A DNA stretch of 34,426 nucleotides, taken from Leptospiraceae bacterium. Its GTDB lineage: Bacteria > Spirochaetota > Leptospiria > Leptospirales > Leptospiraceae. The notes beneath the pieces are model-generated. The model worked only from the letters and a program-made list of their open reading frames with translations, was not told the DNA's origin and searched no databases. Location of the stretch: the NCBI GenBank assembly GCA_025360185.1, contig JANYCR010000511.1, positions 1-34,426 of the forward strand. Direction: 5' to 3'. Position 1 is the stretch's first letter, and the number at the start of each line of letters is the position of its first letter. A program made the translations under genes and the position numbers. Shown here in pieces: positions 1 through 8,591 of this stretch.

Positions 1-2
1 GG

Positions 3-1271
3 TTAGGAGCTTTTTTTCTGAATTTCTTACCACTGAGCATAATCATATATATACCGCTATTTTTTTATGCAGTGAATATTTTTTTATTCGATTCAATTTT
101 AAGAAGAGTGGGGCTAATACCTGTTTTTCGAATATTCATTATAGTAATTGCTTTTATATCTTTTCCACTACTCACTGCGATGGACTATACTGAAAATCCA
201 GCGTTTCAAACTTTTTATTTACTCGGATTCAATTTCATTTGGAAGTTGAACGATGAATCTAAAATAAATTTTAAAAATTTATTTTTAACAGGCATCCTTT
301 TCGGATTCGCATTTATTTTACGATTGGAAATATTATTGACTTTTTCTTTCTTATGCCTATTATTTTTTCTTCTAAATAAAAATCTTACAAAACCTTTTTT
401 TATCTACCTAGGATTCTGTCTTGTTGGCATGCTCTTTGTATTATATAATCTGAATGTATCTGGACATCCATTGGGTTTTAGGTATGTATCATCAATTGAC
501 TTTAACGATAATGCGAAGGCAGATATATGGAAGCGACTAACGTTCTTAAAAGCTTCCATTTGGGGTAATGAAGTAATGGTTGGAATTTTTAAATTTCAAC
601 CACTTTGCTGGCTAATGCTATTACTCCCCGGATGGGCTTTGATAAAAAAATTTGAAAACCGAATAGCAAATATTTTTTTAATTGCAGGCTGGATTTCTTT
701 ATTATTAATTCCTTTTTATATAACAGTATACGGAGGAGTCGGGTATTTTGGATTACGATACATAGAAGCGCCTTTTTTCTTGATTCTAATTGGATTTGCC
801 ATTTACCTGTCAGAGGATTATTTTTCTAAATCAAAAATACAAAAGTCAATGCTGATTATTTTTTTCATTTTAATTGGATATGGAAATTGGATATCTACCA
901 GAGAAGGATTAAAAATACTCAGAAATTCTTCAATAGAAAATGCAGTGTTCCAAAAGTTCCTCGCAAAATCCGATAGAGTTATTGTTCACTCTTCCCTATA
1001 TAGCACCATCTGGATGGGGAAATCATTTTTAGAAAAAATCCATGTAAACCTAACGGGAAACGAAGAAGTAAAAGAATATCTAAAGCATATACCGGCTAAC
1101 GAAAAGTTTGTGCTTATATTAAGCCCAGAAGATATTTATATATCCGCAGACATTCCGAAAAAACTACATTACCGCTATAAAAAACAAATTACACCTGAGA
1201 CCTTACCAATTTCGATTCTAGAAGAAACTACAATGAACGGAATTAGATTAGTTATGGCAAGTAAGAAGTAG
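3..1271 (+). CDS. Polytopic membrane protein, GT-C glycosyltransferase-like (5' partial)
   Basis: The reading frame is open from the left edge of the window (codons from base 3), so the N-terminus is missing. The GTG at 72 is only the first in-window start codon and lacks a convincing ribosome site. The visible part, about 423 residues, has roughly eight or nine hydrophobic segments and ends in a soluble domain of about 120 residues. The stretch ENPAF followed by GILFGFAFILRLE resembles the middle of dolichyl-phosphate-mannose-type GT-C glycosyltransferases (GT39/ArnT-like), in which an Arg follows a hydrophobic helix. The catalytic acidic residue of the first periplasmic loop would lie upstream of the window and cannot be checked. 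Likely role: transfer of a sugar from a polyprenyl carrier at the inner membrane. It converges on the DUF1564 gene. The specific function is inference. Confidence 0.6.
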   Translation, partial: LGAFFLNFLPLSIIIYIPLFFYAVNIFLFDSILRRVGLIPVFRIFIIVIAFISFPLLTAMDYTENPAFQTFYLLGFNFIWKLNDESKINFKNLFLTGILFGFAFILRLEILLTFSFLCLLFFLLNKNLTKPFFIYLGFCLVGMLFVLYNLNVSGHPLGFRYVSSIDFNDNAKADIWKRLTFLKASIWGNEVMVGIFKFQPLCWLMLLLPGWALIKKFENRIANIFLIAGWISLLLIPFYITVYGGVGYFGLRYIEAPFFLILIGFAIYLSEDYFSKSKIQKSMLIIFFILIGYGNWISTREGLKILRNSSIENAVFQKFLAKSDRVIVHSSLYSTIWMGKSFLEKIHVNLTGNEEVKEYLKHIPANEKFVLILSPEDIYISADIPKKLHYRYKKQITPETLPISILEETTMNGIRLVMASKK

Positions 1272-1335
1272 CCGCATATTCTTAATGGCGTCCCGGCAAC
1301 CATTTTTGTTCTTACTGCCGTCGCGCTCGCGGCTA

Positions 1336-1399
1336 ATGTCAATAAATTGCATCTCATAGAAGAACGATTGCCCTCTATAAATATGCAATTTATTGACAT
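1336..1399. repeat. Perfect 17-bp inverted repeat between convergent genes
   Basis: Bases 1336-1352 (ATGTCAATAAATTGCAT) and 1383-1399 (ATGCAATTTATTGACAT) are exact reverse complements separated by 30 bases. The flanks (1286-1335 and 1400-1420) are richer in G+C than the genes and carry no believable ORF. There is no T-run directly after either arm, so a simple intrinsic terminator is not obvious. The element sits in the 247-base space between a + strand gene ending at 1271 and a - strand gene ending at 1519. It could be a dispersed palindrome or a bidirectional transcription barrier. Confidence 0.75.
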
Positions 1400-1518
1400 C
1401 GCCTTCATCGCTGACGCTTAGTGTAGTAATAATTTTTAAATGAAGAGGTATAGCTTTATCCCGTGTATTGCTTGATCGAAATAATAGAATTGCTTTTTCG
1501 TATTTTTTTTGGCTTTTT

Positions 1519-2031
1519 CTATCCTGCTCGATCTCTAGTCATACGTAAAATCCTAGTATAGAGAACCTTTTTCCTTGAAAGTATAGCCTTTACCTCTAGT
1601 CGAATATGCGCCAGAATCGGAAGTACGAAGCTCTCGTATTTTTTTGGAAGGACTTTGTATAATTCTAATGAATCTAGTTCTAAAAGGAACACAAAAATCC
1701 AAGTCATACTTCTGTTAAAAAAAGCTCGTAAGCATTTCAACTCCGCCCAGTCTTCCCCAATAGGAACAAAATCAACTCGCTGTAAATTTTGCAACTTCTC
1801 TTGGTAACCGGTTTTTAAAAATTCATGCTTAGGAATAACGCCGTTTCGAACGAGAAAACGGTAACGCTTTAACAGAATTGAAAGATACCCCGCAACATTC
1901 ACTTTATTTTCATTGAGTTTCTTGCGGAAAAGATCCATATGCCGCTCTGGAATTAGGAGCGTTGAATTTGAACAAGACGATACTAAATCCTTACAAGGGT
2001 TCAATTGATTTTTTTCGATAGAGGTTTTCAT
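1519..2031 (-). CDS. DUF1564 family protein (paralogue 1)
   Basis: This 170-residue protein shares the conserved layout of the DUF1564 family, which is expanded in Leptospira. The shared elements are an N-terminal S(T/S)LLIP strand, an LLKRYRFLVRNG helix end, a YQEK box, a central DWAELKCLRAFFNRS box, an LELDSL helix and a C-terminal KAILSRK box. The second copy at 24391-24912 has the same blocks in the same order. Both the N-terminal strand-helix-helix and the central segment look like ribbon-helix-helix units, so DNA binding is a possible role (inference). There is no signal peptide or transmembrane segment, so it is probably cytoplasmic. The ATG lies just after a weak leader with no clear Shine-Dalgarno. 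A coding-like remnant on the other strand begins at its start codon. Confidence 0.85.
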   Translation of the reverse strand: MKTSIEKNQLNPCKDLVSSCSNSTLLIPERHMDLFRKKLNENKVNVAGYLSILLKRYRFLVRNGVIPKHEFLKTGYQEKLQNLQRVDFVPIGEDWAELKCLRAFFNRSMTWIFVFLLELDSLELYKVLPKKYESFVLPILAHIRLEVKAILSRKKVLYTRILRMTRDRAG

Positions 2032-2130
2032 ATTAATACTAGGTTGGAAACCGTTCGAGATGTGCAGGCTTTGTTTGATTTTTATCGGGACTTAGACAAA
2101 TTTTACTTTGAGCAAATAGGGAAGCGATAG
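2032..2130 (+). pseudogene. Possible 3' remnant of a lost gene
   Basis: Between two divergent genes, one + frame is open from 1987 to a TAG at 2128-2130. From 2032 its translation is protein-like: it begins INTRLETVRDVQ, continues ALFDFYRDLDKFYF and ends with EQIGKR. The residue mix (amphipathic, charged and aromatic) is unlike random AT-rich translation. No start codon or ribosome site precedes it, and the upstream part of the frame runs antisense through the DUF1564 start. I read it as the C-terminal tail of a gene otherwise lost here. The parent family is not recognised. Confidence 0.3.
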
Positions 2131-2181
2131 GTTATGTCGTAATGAGGGTAATCGTCGTTCAAAGGTAGATGTGCAATTATT

Positions 2182-2721
2182 ATGAAAAAACTATTGATTT
2201 GTTTGATAGGACTAACGCTTATTATCTGCAAAGATAAGCCGAAGGTAGAAGTATTAGAAGATCCTTTTTTCAAAGATGATATTCCTTTAGTAAATTCTCG
2301 TTTAGAGAATCCGTTTAATCCGAAGTCGATTCCAATTATTGGAAAAACAAGAGAGGAAGATATTTTAAAATTCTATCTAGGTGATCCGAATACTAGACAA
2401 TCATTCCGAACAGTTCAGACAAGGAAAATTCATTCTAAAATCTGTAAATACAATCGTAAAATTCTTTTGCAACAGCTTACTCGCGACTCCATTTCTAATG
2501 AGGATTACACTGGATACAGAGGGAAAGAATATATTTACTTTTGGATTTATTTTCAAGACGGCATTACAAGTTGTTACACGATTAAACATTTAGTAATGGG
2601 AACAGATGGGGAATGGGATAAGGGGAAATATGATACTAGTGCAGAGGCAGTAAGTGGAGAGCAAATAAATGAAGAGTTTTTTTATTTATTAGTCACAACG
2701 AACTCAAAGGGATCGGAATAA
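2182..2721 (+). CDS. Small exported protein, possible lipoprotein, unknown function
   Basis: This protein has 179 residues. MKK is followed by a hydrophobic stretch ending in LTLIIC-KDK, which looks like a type II signal with Cys16 as the lipidated residue, but isoleucine just before the Cys is not a usual lipobox residue. The mature part is charged and has one Cys pair candidate (about Cys88 and Cys130) and an aromatic run (YIYFWIYFQDG) near residue 118. I do not recognise the family. The ATG at 2182 is the natural start for the signal peptide; a purine-rich AAAGGTAG lies about 14 bases upstream, a long spacing. It is followed by a hairpin-rich spacer before the alpha-2-macroglobulin operon and shows no clear functional tie to it. 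Confidence 0.65.
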   Translation: MKKLLICLIGLTLIICKDKPKVEVLEDPFFKDDIPLVNSRLENPFNPKSIPIIGKTREEDILKFYLGDPNTRQSFRTVQTRKIHSKICKYNRKILLQQLTRDSISNEDYTGYRGKEYIYFWIYFQDGITSCYTIKHLVMGTDGEWDKGKYDTSAEAVSGEQINEEFFYLLVTTNSKGSE

Positions 2722-3029
2722 ATACGGAGTTAAATCATCTATGGTCAAGGATAAGCCTTGACCAAAGGAAGCTGAGTAGAGCATAACAAAGTGTAACTAC
2801 TCTAGCGAAAAGGATCGAAGCGTCGTTAATAATTTGCATAATTGGAAATGCTCTTCTAAGTCGGGCGGCGCAAATTATTTACGGTAGCTGAGAGCCTGGT
2901 CGGTGTGTTGTGGTTTACGTAGAGACGCATGGCTATGCGTCTCTCTTGTGAAAGCAGTTTACACCGATTCGCCCATGCAATTAAACATAAATTTAACTTT
3001 AAAAGCATTACTAATTACAAACGCCTACT
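2722..3029. other. Gene-free spacer with four successive hairpins
   Basis: No convincing gene was found in these 308 bases. In order they contain a 9-bp stem with a 5-base loop (2742-2750 with 2756-2764), a 6-bp stem (2774-2779 with 2797-2802), a perfect 10-bp inverted repeat AATAATTTGC/GCAAATTATT (2828-2837 with 2870-2879), and an outer TCGGTGT/ACACCGA pair (2900-2906 with 2961-2967) enclosing the AGAGACGCAT palindrome. None is followed by a T-run, so these are not simple terminators. The stretch may be a structured leader of the operon at 3030 or a cluster of dispersed repeats. Confidence 0.55.
2919..2946. repeat. GTAGAGAC-type dispersed palindrome, copy 1
   Basis: Bases 2921-2930 (AGAGACGCAT) and 2935-2944 (ATGCGTCTCT) form a perfect 10-bp stem with a GGCT tetraloop, preceded by GT at 2919-2920. 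This resembles a palindrome beginning GTAGAGACGC and ending in its complement, which I recall as scattered in many environmental bacterial genomes. A related but divergent copy lies at 15019-15056. Confidence 0.7.
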
Positions 3030-3992
3030 ATGACAAATTTTATTCACAAAAACATTTTACGAATAATCAAAATTACCCTTGTATTCACAATACTCCACTG
3101 CCAAGCGGATACTCTTACTTCTTCTCTTACGTCCATCCCGGCGGATGCTATAAGTGGTGGTGTTGTCGTATTAAATAAGACTTTATTGAGTGAGGATAAG
3201 ATTATTATGCCGACTTCAAATTTTATCGAGATTATTTCTATAGATAAAACTTCTAACCAAACAAAAGTTTATTTCAGAAGCACGACGAAAGCGGGCAAAG
3301 TTGTATTTCAATCAGAGAAAGGTTTGCATTTGGAATTAGATTTTTATTCTCCTGTTTCTGATTCTGACGAGGATGGGTTTCCAGATAGCGTTGAACTTTC
3401 GCGGGAAGATGCAGAGCGATTTCGAAGTTGGTTTGTTCGAATTGCCGATTCCCAATTTGTAAAACCGAATTCCTATTGGAATCCGAACGAGCGAGACTGC
3501 GCGGGGCTAATCCGCTATAGCTACAGAGAGGCTCTAAAAAAACACGACGCGGATTGGTTTATCCAGAGTGGAATTTCCCTTGATAAGAATTTACCTGATA
3601 CTGCTTCTTATTCCTATCCGAACGTTCCCTTTCTTGGCGAGAAAATCTTCAAACAAAAGAAAGGCTCTGCTCTTGATTTGGAAAGTTTTGGAACCTTCGC
3701 CGATGCCGAAACACTTTTTCGTTTAAATACCATATTTATTTCAAAAAATATTGTAGAAGCCAAAAGGGGGGATTTGTTATTCTTTGAAAATAGGGGAGAA
3801 ATTCGTTTTCCATTTCATTCTATGATTGTTTCAGGTATAGCAAGCACCGAGCCGATTGTAATCTATCACACGGGTGATGGAAATATTTTAAAACGAGTTC
3901 CAATTTCTTATCTTGCGAGTAGTAAGATTTTTCGAGTCTCTCCTGAAAACCCGTATTTTCTGGGTGTATATCGATTTTCTATATTGGAGTAA
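3030..3992 (+). CDS. DUF1175 (YfaT-like) protein with NlpC/P60-like catalytic motifs
   Basis: This protein has 320 residues. The N-terminal hydrophobic segment (about residues 9-24) is a signal peptide or anchor. A short acidic loop DSDEDGFPDSVE (111-122) matches the DxDxDGxxD calcium-binding pattern. NERDCAGLIRYSY (153-165, Cys157) matches the Cys box of NlpC/P60 peptidases. KRGDLLFF (245-252) and FHSMIVSG (His263) match the GDLxFF and His boxes of the same fold, and YHTGDG (His280) may give the third polar residue. A DUF1175 gene accompanies the alpha-2-macroglobulin gene in E. coli (yfaT beside yfaS). Probable role: a periplasmic papain-like hydrolase or amidase acting with the macroglobulin; the activity is inferred from motifs only. 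It is the first gene of the operon, and its stop codon overlaps the ribosome site of the next gene. Confidence 0.8.
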   Translation: MTNFIHKNILRIIKITLVFTILHCQADTLTSSLTSIPADAISGGVVVLNKTLLSEDKIIMPTSNFIEIISIDKTSNQTKVYFRSTTKAGKVVFQSEKGLHLELDFYSPVSDSDEDGFPDSVELSREDAERFRSWFVRIADSQFVKPNSYWNPNERDCAGLIRYSYREALKKHDADWFIQSGISLDKNLPDTASYSYPNVPFLGEKIFKQKKGSALDLESFGTFADAETLFRLNTIFISKNIVEAKRGDLLFFENRGEIRFPFHSMIVSGIASTEPIVIYHTGDGNILKRVPISYLASSKIFRVSPENPYFLGVYRFSILE

Positions 3993-3998
3993 ATCATG
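3986..3998 (+). promoter_or_regulatory. Coupled stop/ribosome site/start before the macroglobulin gene
   Basis: GGAGTAAATCATG holds the Shine-Dalgarno GGAG, the TAA stop of the DUF1175 gene and the ATG of the next gene within 13 bases. The same 13 bases recur exactly at 8579-8591. The arrangement indicates translational coupling by terminating ribosomes. Confidence 0.8.
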
Positions 3999-6900
3999 AG
4001 TAACCACAGTCGACTAATTAAGATTCTAAGCTTTTTAATTTTATTTTCTTTTCCATTTTATTCTCATGCTGATGAGACTTCGCCGGAGTTTTATCTCAGC
4101 ACGGATAAGAGTTTTGCCCGCGAGGAAATCCCTTACGTCAATTTAGAAGGACCGGGTTATAGTGGTTATACGCTCAGGGTTTATGAGATTGCAGATCCCG
4201 AAAAATTCCTTCAGGAAAAGGTTCGGGAACGACTCGTTAAAGAAACAAACGACAAGCCAGCCTTTGCCGATCCGCTTCAATTACTAAAGAGAACATTTCA
4301 GTATTTTAAAAACGATTTAAGACAAATTGGACGAAAAGAATTAAATACCAAAACTCGCTCTTCTGTTTCGAAAGGGTTAAAGATGGAGTATCCACGAGTC
4401 ACAGAAGAAAATCTTGCTCATCCCGCCATTCTAAAAGATCATAAACTAGTTTTAAGTTTTTCAGTCCCCAAGTCCAAGCAAAGTTGGATTTATAAAAGAG
4501 TTCCAGTTCCTCTAAAAGAGACAGGCGTATTTTTAGTTGAAGCCTTTACCAATTCTCATTTTGCCTATTCTCTCGTCTTTAAGTCTGATATTCATTTCGT
4601 CACCAAGCTTGCTGAAGGGGAAACTCTTGTATATGCCGCAAGAAAAGATAATGGAGTTCCAAAAGAAAAAGCAATCGTTAAAATTTGGGATGCAAGCAGT
4701 GGCGAGGTAATGGCTAATGGCAAAACAAATTCTTCCGGTATCTTCCATCATAAAGGTAAAACAGGAACTAAAAGCCTAATCCTTGTTACCCATGAAAACC
4801 AATTCGCCGTTTCGGATCCAACTTTTTATTCTAGTTCCTTTTATAGTGAAGGCGGAATAAAATCTTACCTCTATACAGATAGACCTGTTTACAGACTGGG
4901 CGACACAGTTTACTTCAAGGGTATTGTTCGTAATTTCAAAAAAGATTCCTATTTTCCTTCCTCCGGAAAAGGGACTGTAGACGTATTTACTTACAAAGGG
5001 GATGTAATTCATTCAGGAATTTCTATTAACTTAAATTCAAACGGGACTTTCGACGGAGAATTTAAAGCTCCAGAGGGAGGAGAAGTTTATCTCGGTGTAT
5101 ACAACCTTGTTTTAAACTATCAAAGTAAAACTTACTCTACAGAATTTTCTATCGATGCTTATAAAAAACCAACTTTCCTTGTCAAAGTCAAACCGGAAAA
5201 GCAATCCTACGTCAAAGGAGAAAAAGTTAAACTAGATATCCAAGCTGTGTATTACCACGGTAAGCCGCTTTCAGGAGTCGAAGTAGAATACCAAGTCTTT
5301 CGAAAGGCTAAGTATGATTATTCTCCCATTGGAACCCTAAACTGGGAAGGAACAGATTCTTATCTTACTTCGAAAGAAACATCTGGACGAAGAGAAATTA
5401 TAAAATCGGAAAAAGCTGTTTTAGATAAAAGCGGTTCGTATTCCTTGTCTTTTGTTCCAGAGAACATAACTGAAGACTTTGCCTACACTGTAGTAGCCTC
5501 TGTTCGTGATTCCGATATAACTCTCACCGGTGCTTCTTCCTTTTCTGTAAATCGAAGCTCTATTTTTATTCGCCTCAAAAAGGAAACCCAGGTCTTTGAG
5601 CCAGGATCAGACGTAATCGTCAGTGCAGAAATGATTCCTTATGATAAATCTTTGTCTAAAGAAAATCTTGCCCGAGAAATTGCTTCTCGTAAAATTAAAG
5701 CCATTCTATACCGCAGGAAATTTCAATCTATCGCACAAGAAGCTGAAAGAAAAAAAATAGACTCTTTTTCTGAAAAAACAAATCCAGACGGGCAAGCAGA
5801 GTTCAAATTTAAAATACCGGATAAAGGTCATTATGTGCTAAGATTCGAAACAGAAGATGCGAATGGCTCGGGAACTTTTGCCGAAACAACTCTCTGGTCT
5901 TCTGCAAAATCAGACTCGATTGAAATTCCACTCAAGGATATTTCCCTCACCGCAGGGAAGGATATTTACTCTCTAGGCGACACCGCAGAAATTTTAATCC
6001 TCTCACCTGTCGCTGACGCAAACTTACTCGTAACCTTAGAAGGAAACCGTATTTTAAGATATGAAAGCATTCCCATGAAAGGAAACTCATATAAATACAG
6101 TGTCAAAATCACTTCCGATCTCTCGCCAAATTTTACTCTGTCCGCCGTTCTATTCGCCAATCGAGAAACCTATTCGGGACAAATCAAAGTTGTCGCTCCA
6201 CCTGAAAATAAAATCTTAAAAGTAAAAATGAAAACAGATCACGAGATATATAAGCCGGGCGAGACTGTGCAATTAGAAATTTCTACCTCTGACTTAAAAC
6301 AAAAAGGAGTCAAAGCAGAAGTATCCGTTGCCATTGTAGATGAAGCTATTTACCAGATCCAGGAAGAAAAGAATCCTCCTCTCATTTCCTACTTCTATCA
6401 CCCGAGAAGAAATGATGTCAATACAGTTTACTCTTCCTCCTATCGTTTCTTTGGTTATTCCGAATCCAGACGAATGGATTTAGCCTTTGGTAAGAAGACA
6501 AATATCCCCTTATCTGCTTTGAAAGAAGATGATAATCGCTCCCGCGAAAAATTCAAAGACACCGCTTTTTGGAATGCCACTGTAAATACGGACTCGGAGG
6601 GTAAGGCTAAACTAAGTTTTGTCCTGCCTGATAATTTAACTTCTTGGCGAATAACAGCCGTTGCCCTTACGGAAGATTCTAAGTTTGGACAATCTGCTTC
6701 TAATTTTATTTCCCGTAAACCTCTTTCCTTACAGGCAAATCTTCCTTCTTATTTATTGCGCGGAGAAAAACATACTGTTTCCACAACAGTTACCAATTTT
6801 AGTAATTCGAAAGAAGATGTTCTTGTTACTCTTGAGGCTAACGGCGCCTCTTTGCAGGGAATCTCTTCTAAAAAGATTAGTTTAAAGCCGCAAGGAAGTG

Positions 6901-8585
6901 AGCTTGTTAGTTTTTCTATTCAATCTGATGAGGCAAGCCCCGCAAAGAATGTAAGCTTGAAATTTACCGCGAAAGGGGCTAATCAGGATACTCTCATTCA
7001 GAAAATTCCGCTTCGTTATTTTGGCGTAAAGAAAATTGAATCAGCTTCTTTAAAACTAAATTCTCAGGCTCAAACTGCGAAAGCTTCTTTGAAAATTCCA
7101 AATACTGCCGTAGAAGAGCGACTATCGCTTCGAATTAATCCGGGGAATATGGAAGCATTAAAATCAACCTTGCCCTACTTGATTGATTATCCTTATGGGT
7201 GTGTCGAGCAAACAATGAGTCGCTTCGTTCCGGTTCTCGCCGCACAAAGAGCAGGCGCCCTTTCCTTAAAGCAAAGAGATGAACTTCCAAAGATGGCAAG
7301 CCAGGGTTTAAAAAATCTAAAATCTCTTCTCGGCAAAGACGGAGGCTTCAAGTGGTTTGCCCCTGATAGCGGTGAAGATGTAATGATGTCGGCTTATGTT
7401 TACCGTGCTTTATCTATTTCAAAAAAATTAAAGCAAGGACCCGATGAAGAAATTTTAAACCAATCTAGAAGTTATCTCTACAAAGCACTTGAATCAACTT
7501 CCGGCCCTTTTCAAAAAGCATATATCTTATTTTCTCTCACGGAAGGCGGAGAAGTGGAGGCTTCTCTTGTTGAATCACTTTCAGGAATTGTAGACAAACA
7601 AGGAGTATACGGTAAAGCCTTAACTGGTTTAGTTCTGCATTCTTCGGGTAATAAGGATAAGGCGAAATCCATATTTAAAAAAGCTATTACCGAATCTGGT
7701 GTTATGAATGGTAAGAGTTTACCGGAAGATAATACGATAGAAAAGGATGGAGTCGAAATGCTCGCTGGCTTACTGTTATTATCCGTTCGTTTAAATGAAG
7801 AAACTATTTCAGATGCTCTGAGTGAGGAACTATTTTCTAGAAGAACTGACATTGGATGGAAAAATTCTAGAGACACAGGTATGGCAGTTCTTGCTCTTGC
7901 TGAAAGATTGGAGGTCTTTTCTGAAAAGTTAACGCCTATTAGCCTTATAATTAAAGTAAATGGAAAAGAATTTAGAACAGTAAGCGCAAAACCAACTGAT
8001 ATTCTGTCAGACAAAGCAGATTGGAGTTTTTCTATTCCTAATTTAGCTAAAGGAGAAAATATAATAGAGCTAGTAAAAGAAAAAGGCGGAACAGTTTACG
8101 CAGTAGTATCTTTACAATACATAGATAAATCGAAATCTTTCACTCCAACCGAAAAGGGATTGAAAGTTAAAAGAGAATACTTTTCGATAACCGCAGAAGA
8201 GAAAAACGGCAAAATGAACTTAACCGCTAAGAATTCAAATTCCTTTAAGCCAGGTGAACTCGTTATGGTATCGCTAGAAATTGAGCGAGTTGGAAAATCA
8301 GATTCTTACTTTATGGTTGAAGATCTCTTGATTCCAGGTTTTAGCTTTGTTTCCAAAGACACAAATTATTATGTAGGAAATTATTCAGCAGACTATGAAT
8401 TGCGCCAGGTTTATGACGATAGAGCAGTGTTTTTTGTGCGAGGTCCTGTTCAAAAATCTACAGTTCGCTATTTTCTTCGGGCAGATATGACAGGCAAATA
8501 CAATTCTGCCCCTGCAACTGCGAGTCTTATGTATTATCCAGAAGTAAGGGGAAGCTCTTCTTCTGAAAATCTGATGGTGGAGTAA
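3996..8585 (+). CDS. Bacterial alpha-2-macroglobulin with intact CVEQ thioester (YfaS-like)
   Basis: The 1529 residues are typical for bacterial alpha-2-macroglobulins. An N-terminal signal peptide ends near FYSHA-DE with no lipobox Cys, so a soluble periplasmic protein is predicted. The MG2/A2M_N signature LYTDRPVYRLGDTVYFKG lies near residue 291. SVAIVDEAIYQI (about residue 780) precedes the expected bait region. The A2M domain signature WNATVNTDSEGKAKLSF with LPDNLTSWRITA lies near 860-890. The thioester PYGCVEQTMSR has Cys1069, Glu1071 and Gln1072, followed by an alpha-helical toroid. Family role: a protease cleaves the bait, the fold collapses and the thioester covalently traps the attacker in the periplasm. 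Its companions are a DUF1175, a DUF2135 and a transpeptidase protein. As I recall, E. coli YfaS lacks the thioester whereas YfhM has it, so this gene mixes features of both types. Confidence 0.95.
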   Translation: MSNHSRLIKILSFLILFSFPFYSHADETSPEFYLSTDKSFAREEIPYVNLEGPGYSGYTLRVYEIADPEKFLQEKVRERLVKETNDKPAFADPLQLLKRTFQYFKNDLRQIGRKELNTKTRSSVSKGLKMEYPRVTEENLAHPAILKDHKLVLSFSVPKSKQSWIYKRVPVPLKETGVFLVEAFTNSHFAYSLVFKSDIHFVTKLAEGETLVYAARKDNGVPKEKAIVKIWDASSGEVMANGKTNSSGIFHHKGKTGTKSLILVTHENQFAVSDPTFYSSSFYSEGGIKSYLYTDRPVYRLGDTVYFKGIVRNFKKDSYFPSSGKGTVDVFTYKGDVIHSGISINLNSNGTFDGEFKAPEGGEVYLGVYNLVLNYQSKTYSTEFSIDAYKKPTFLVKVKPEKQSYVKGEKVKLDIQAVYYHGKPLSGVEVEYQVFRKAKYDYSPIGTLNWEGTDSYLTSKETSGRREIIKSEKAVLDKSGSYSLSFVPENITEDFAYTVVASVRDSDITLTGASSFSVNRSSIFIRLKKETQVFEPGSDVIVSAEMIPYDKSLSKENLAREIASRKIKAILYRRKFQSIAQEAERKKIDSFSEKTNPDGQAEFKFKIPDKGHYVLRFETEDANGSGTFAETTLWSSAKSDSIEIPLKDISLTAGKDIYSLGDTAEILILSPVADANLLVTLEGNRILRYESIPMKGNSYKYSVKITSDLSPNFTLSAVLFANRETYSGQIKVVAPPENKILKVKMKTDHEIYKPGETVQLEISTSDLKQKGVKAEVSVAIVDEAIYQIQEEKNPPLISYFYHPRRNDVNTVYSSSYRFFGYSESRRMDLAFGKKTNIPLSALKEDDNRSREKFKDTAFWNATVNTDSEGKAKLSFVLPDNLTSWRITAVALTEDSKFGQSASNFISRKPLSLQANLPSYLLRGEKHTVSTTVTNFSNSKEDVLVTLEANGASLQGISSKKISLKPQGSELVSFSIQSDEASPAKNVSLKFTAKGANQDTLIQKIPLRYFGVKKIESASLKLNSQAQTAKASLKIPNTAVEERLSLRINPGNMEALKSTLPYLIDYPYGCVEQTMSRFVPVLAAQRAGALSLKQRDELPKMASQGLKNLKSLLGKDGGFKWFAPDSGEDVMMSAYVYRALSISKKLKQGPDEEILNQSRSYLYKALESTSGPFQKAYILFSLTEGGEVEASLVESLSGIVDKQGVYGKALTGLVLHSSGNKDKAKSIFKKAITESGVMNGKSLPEDNTIEKDGVEMLAGLLLLSVRLNEETISDALSEELFSRRTDIGWKNSRDTGMAVLALAERLEVFSEKLTPISLIIKVNGKEFRTVSAKPTDILSDKADWSFSIPNLAKGENIIELVKEKGGTVYAVVSLQYIDKSKSFTPTEKGLKVKREYFSITAEEKNGKMNLTAKNSNSFKPGELVMVSLEIERVGKSDSYFMVEDLLIPGFSFVSKDTNYYVGNYSADYELRQVYDDRAVFFVRGPVQKSTVRYFLRADMTGKYNSAPATASLMYYPEVRGSSSSENLMVE

Positions 8586-8591
8586 ATCATG
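8579..8591 (+). promoter_or_regulatory. Coupled stop/ribosome site/start before the DUF2135 gene
   Basis: The 13 bases GGAGTAAATCATG are identical to 3986-3998. They combine the Shine-Dalgarno, the TAA stop of the macroglobulin gene and the ATG of the DUF2135 gene. Confidence 0.8.

Noticed and set aside
1175-1408. 77-codon - frame across the 17-bp inverted repeat
   Set aside because: Its 3' half is antisense to the GT-C gene and its 5' half lies in the repeat; no ribosome site.
2742-2764. Intrinsic terminator after the lipoprotein-like gene
   Set aside because: The 9-bp stem is good, but no T-run follows on either strand, so I describe it only as a hairpin.
2722-3029. Integron attC-like site
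   Set aside because: Nested stems prompted the idea, but no paired RYYYAAC and GTTRRRY boxes and no integrase gene were found.
2903-3178. 91-codon + frame overlapping the start of the DUF1175 gene
   Set aside because: It runs through the AGAGACGCAT palindrome and the out-of-frame 5' end of a real gene; low-complexity translation.
7511-8014. 167-codon open frame antisense to the macroglobulin gene
   Set aside because: It lies wholly within a gene with strong family motifs, has no ribosome site and no protein-like motif; a composition shadow.
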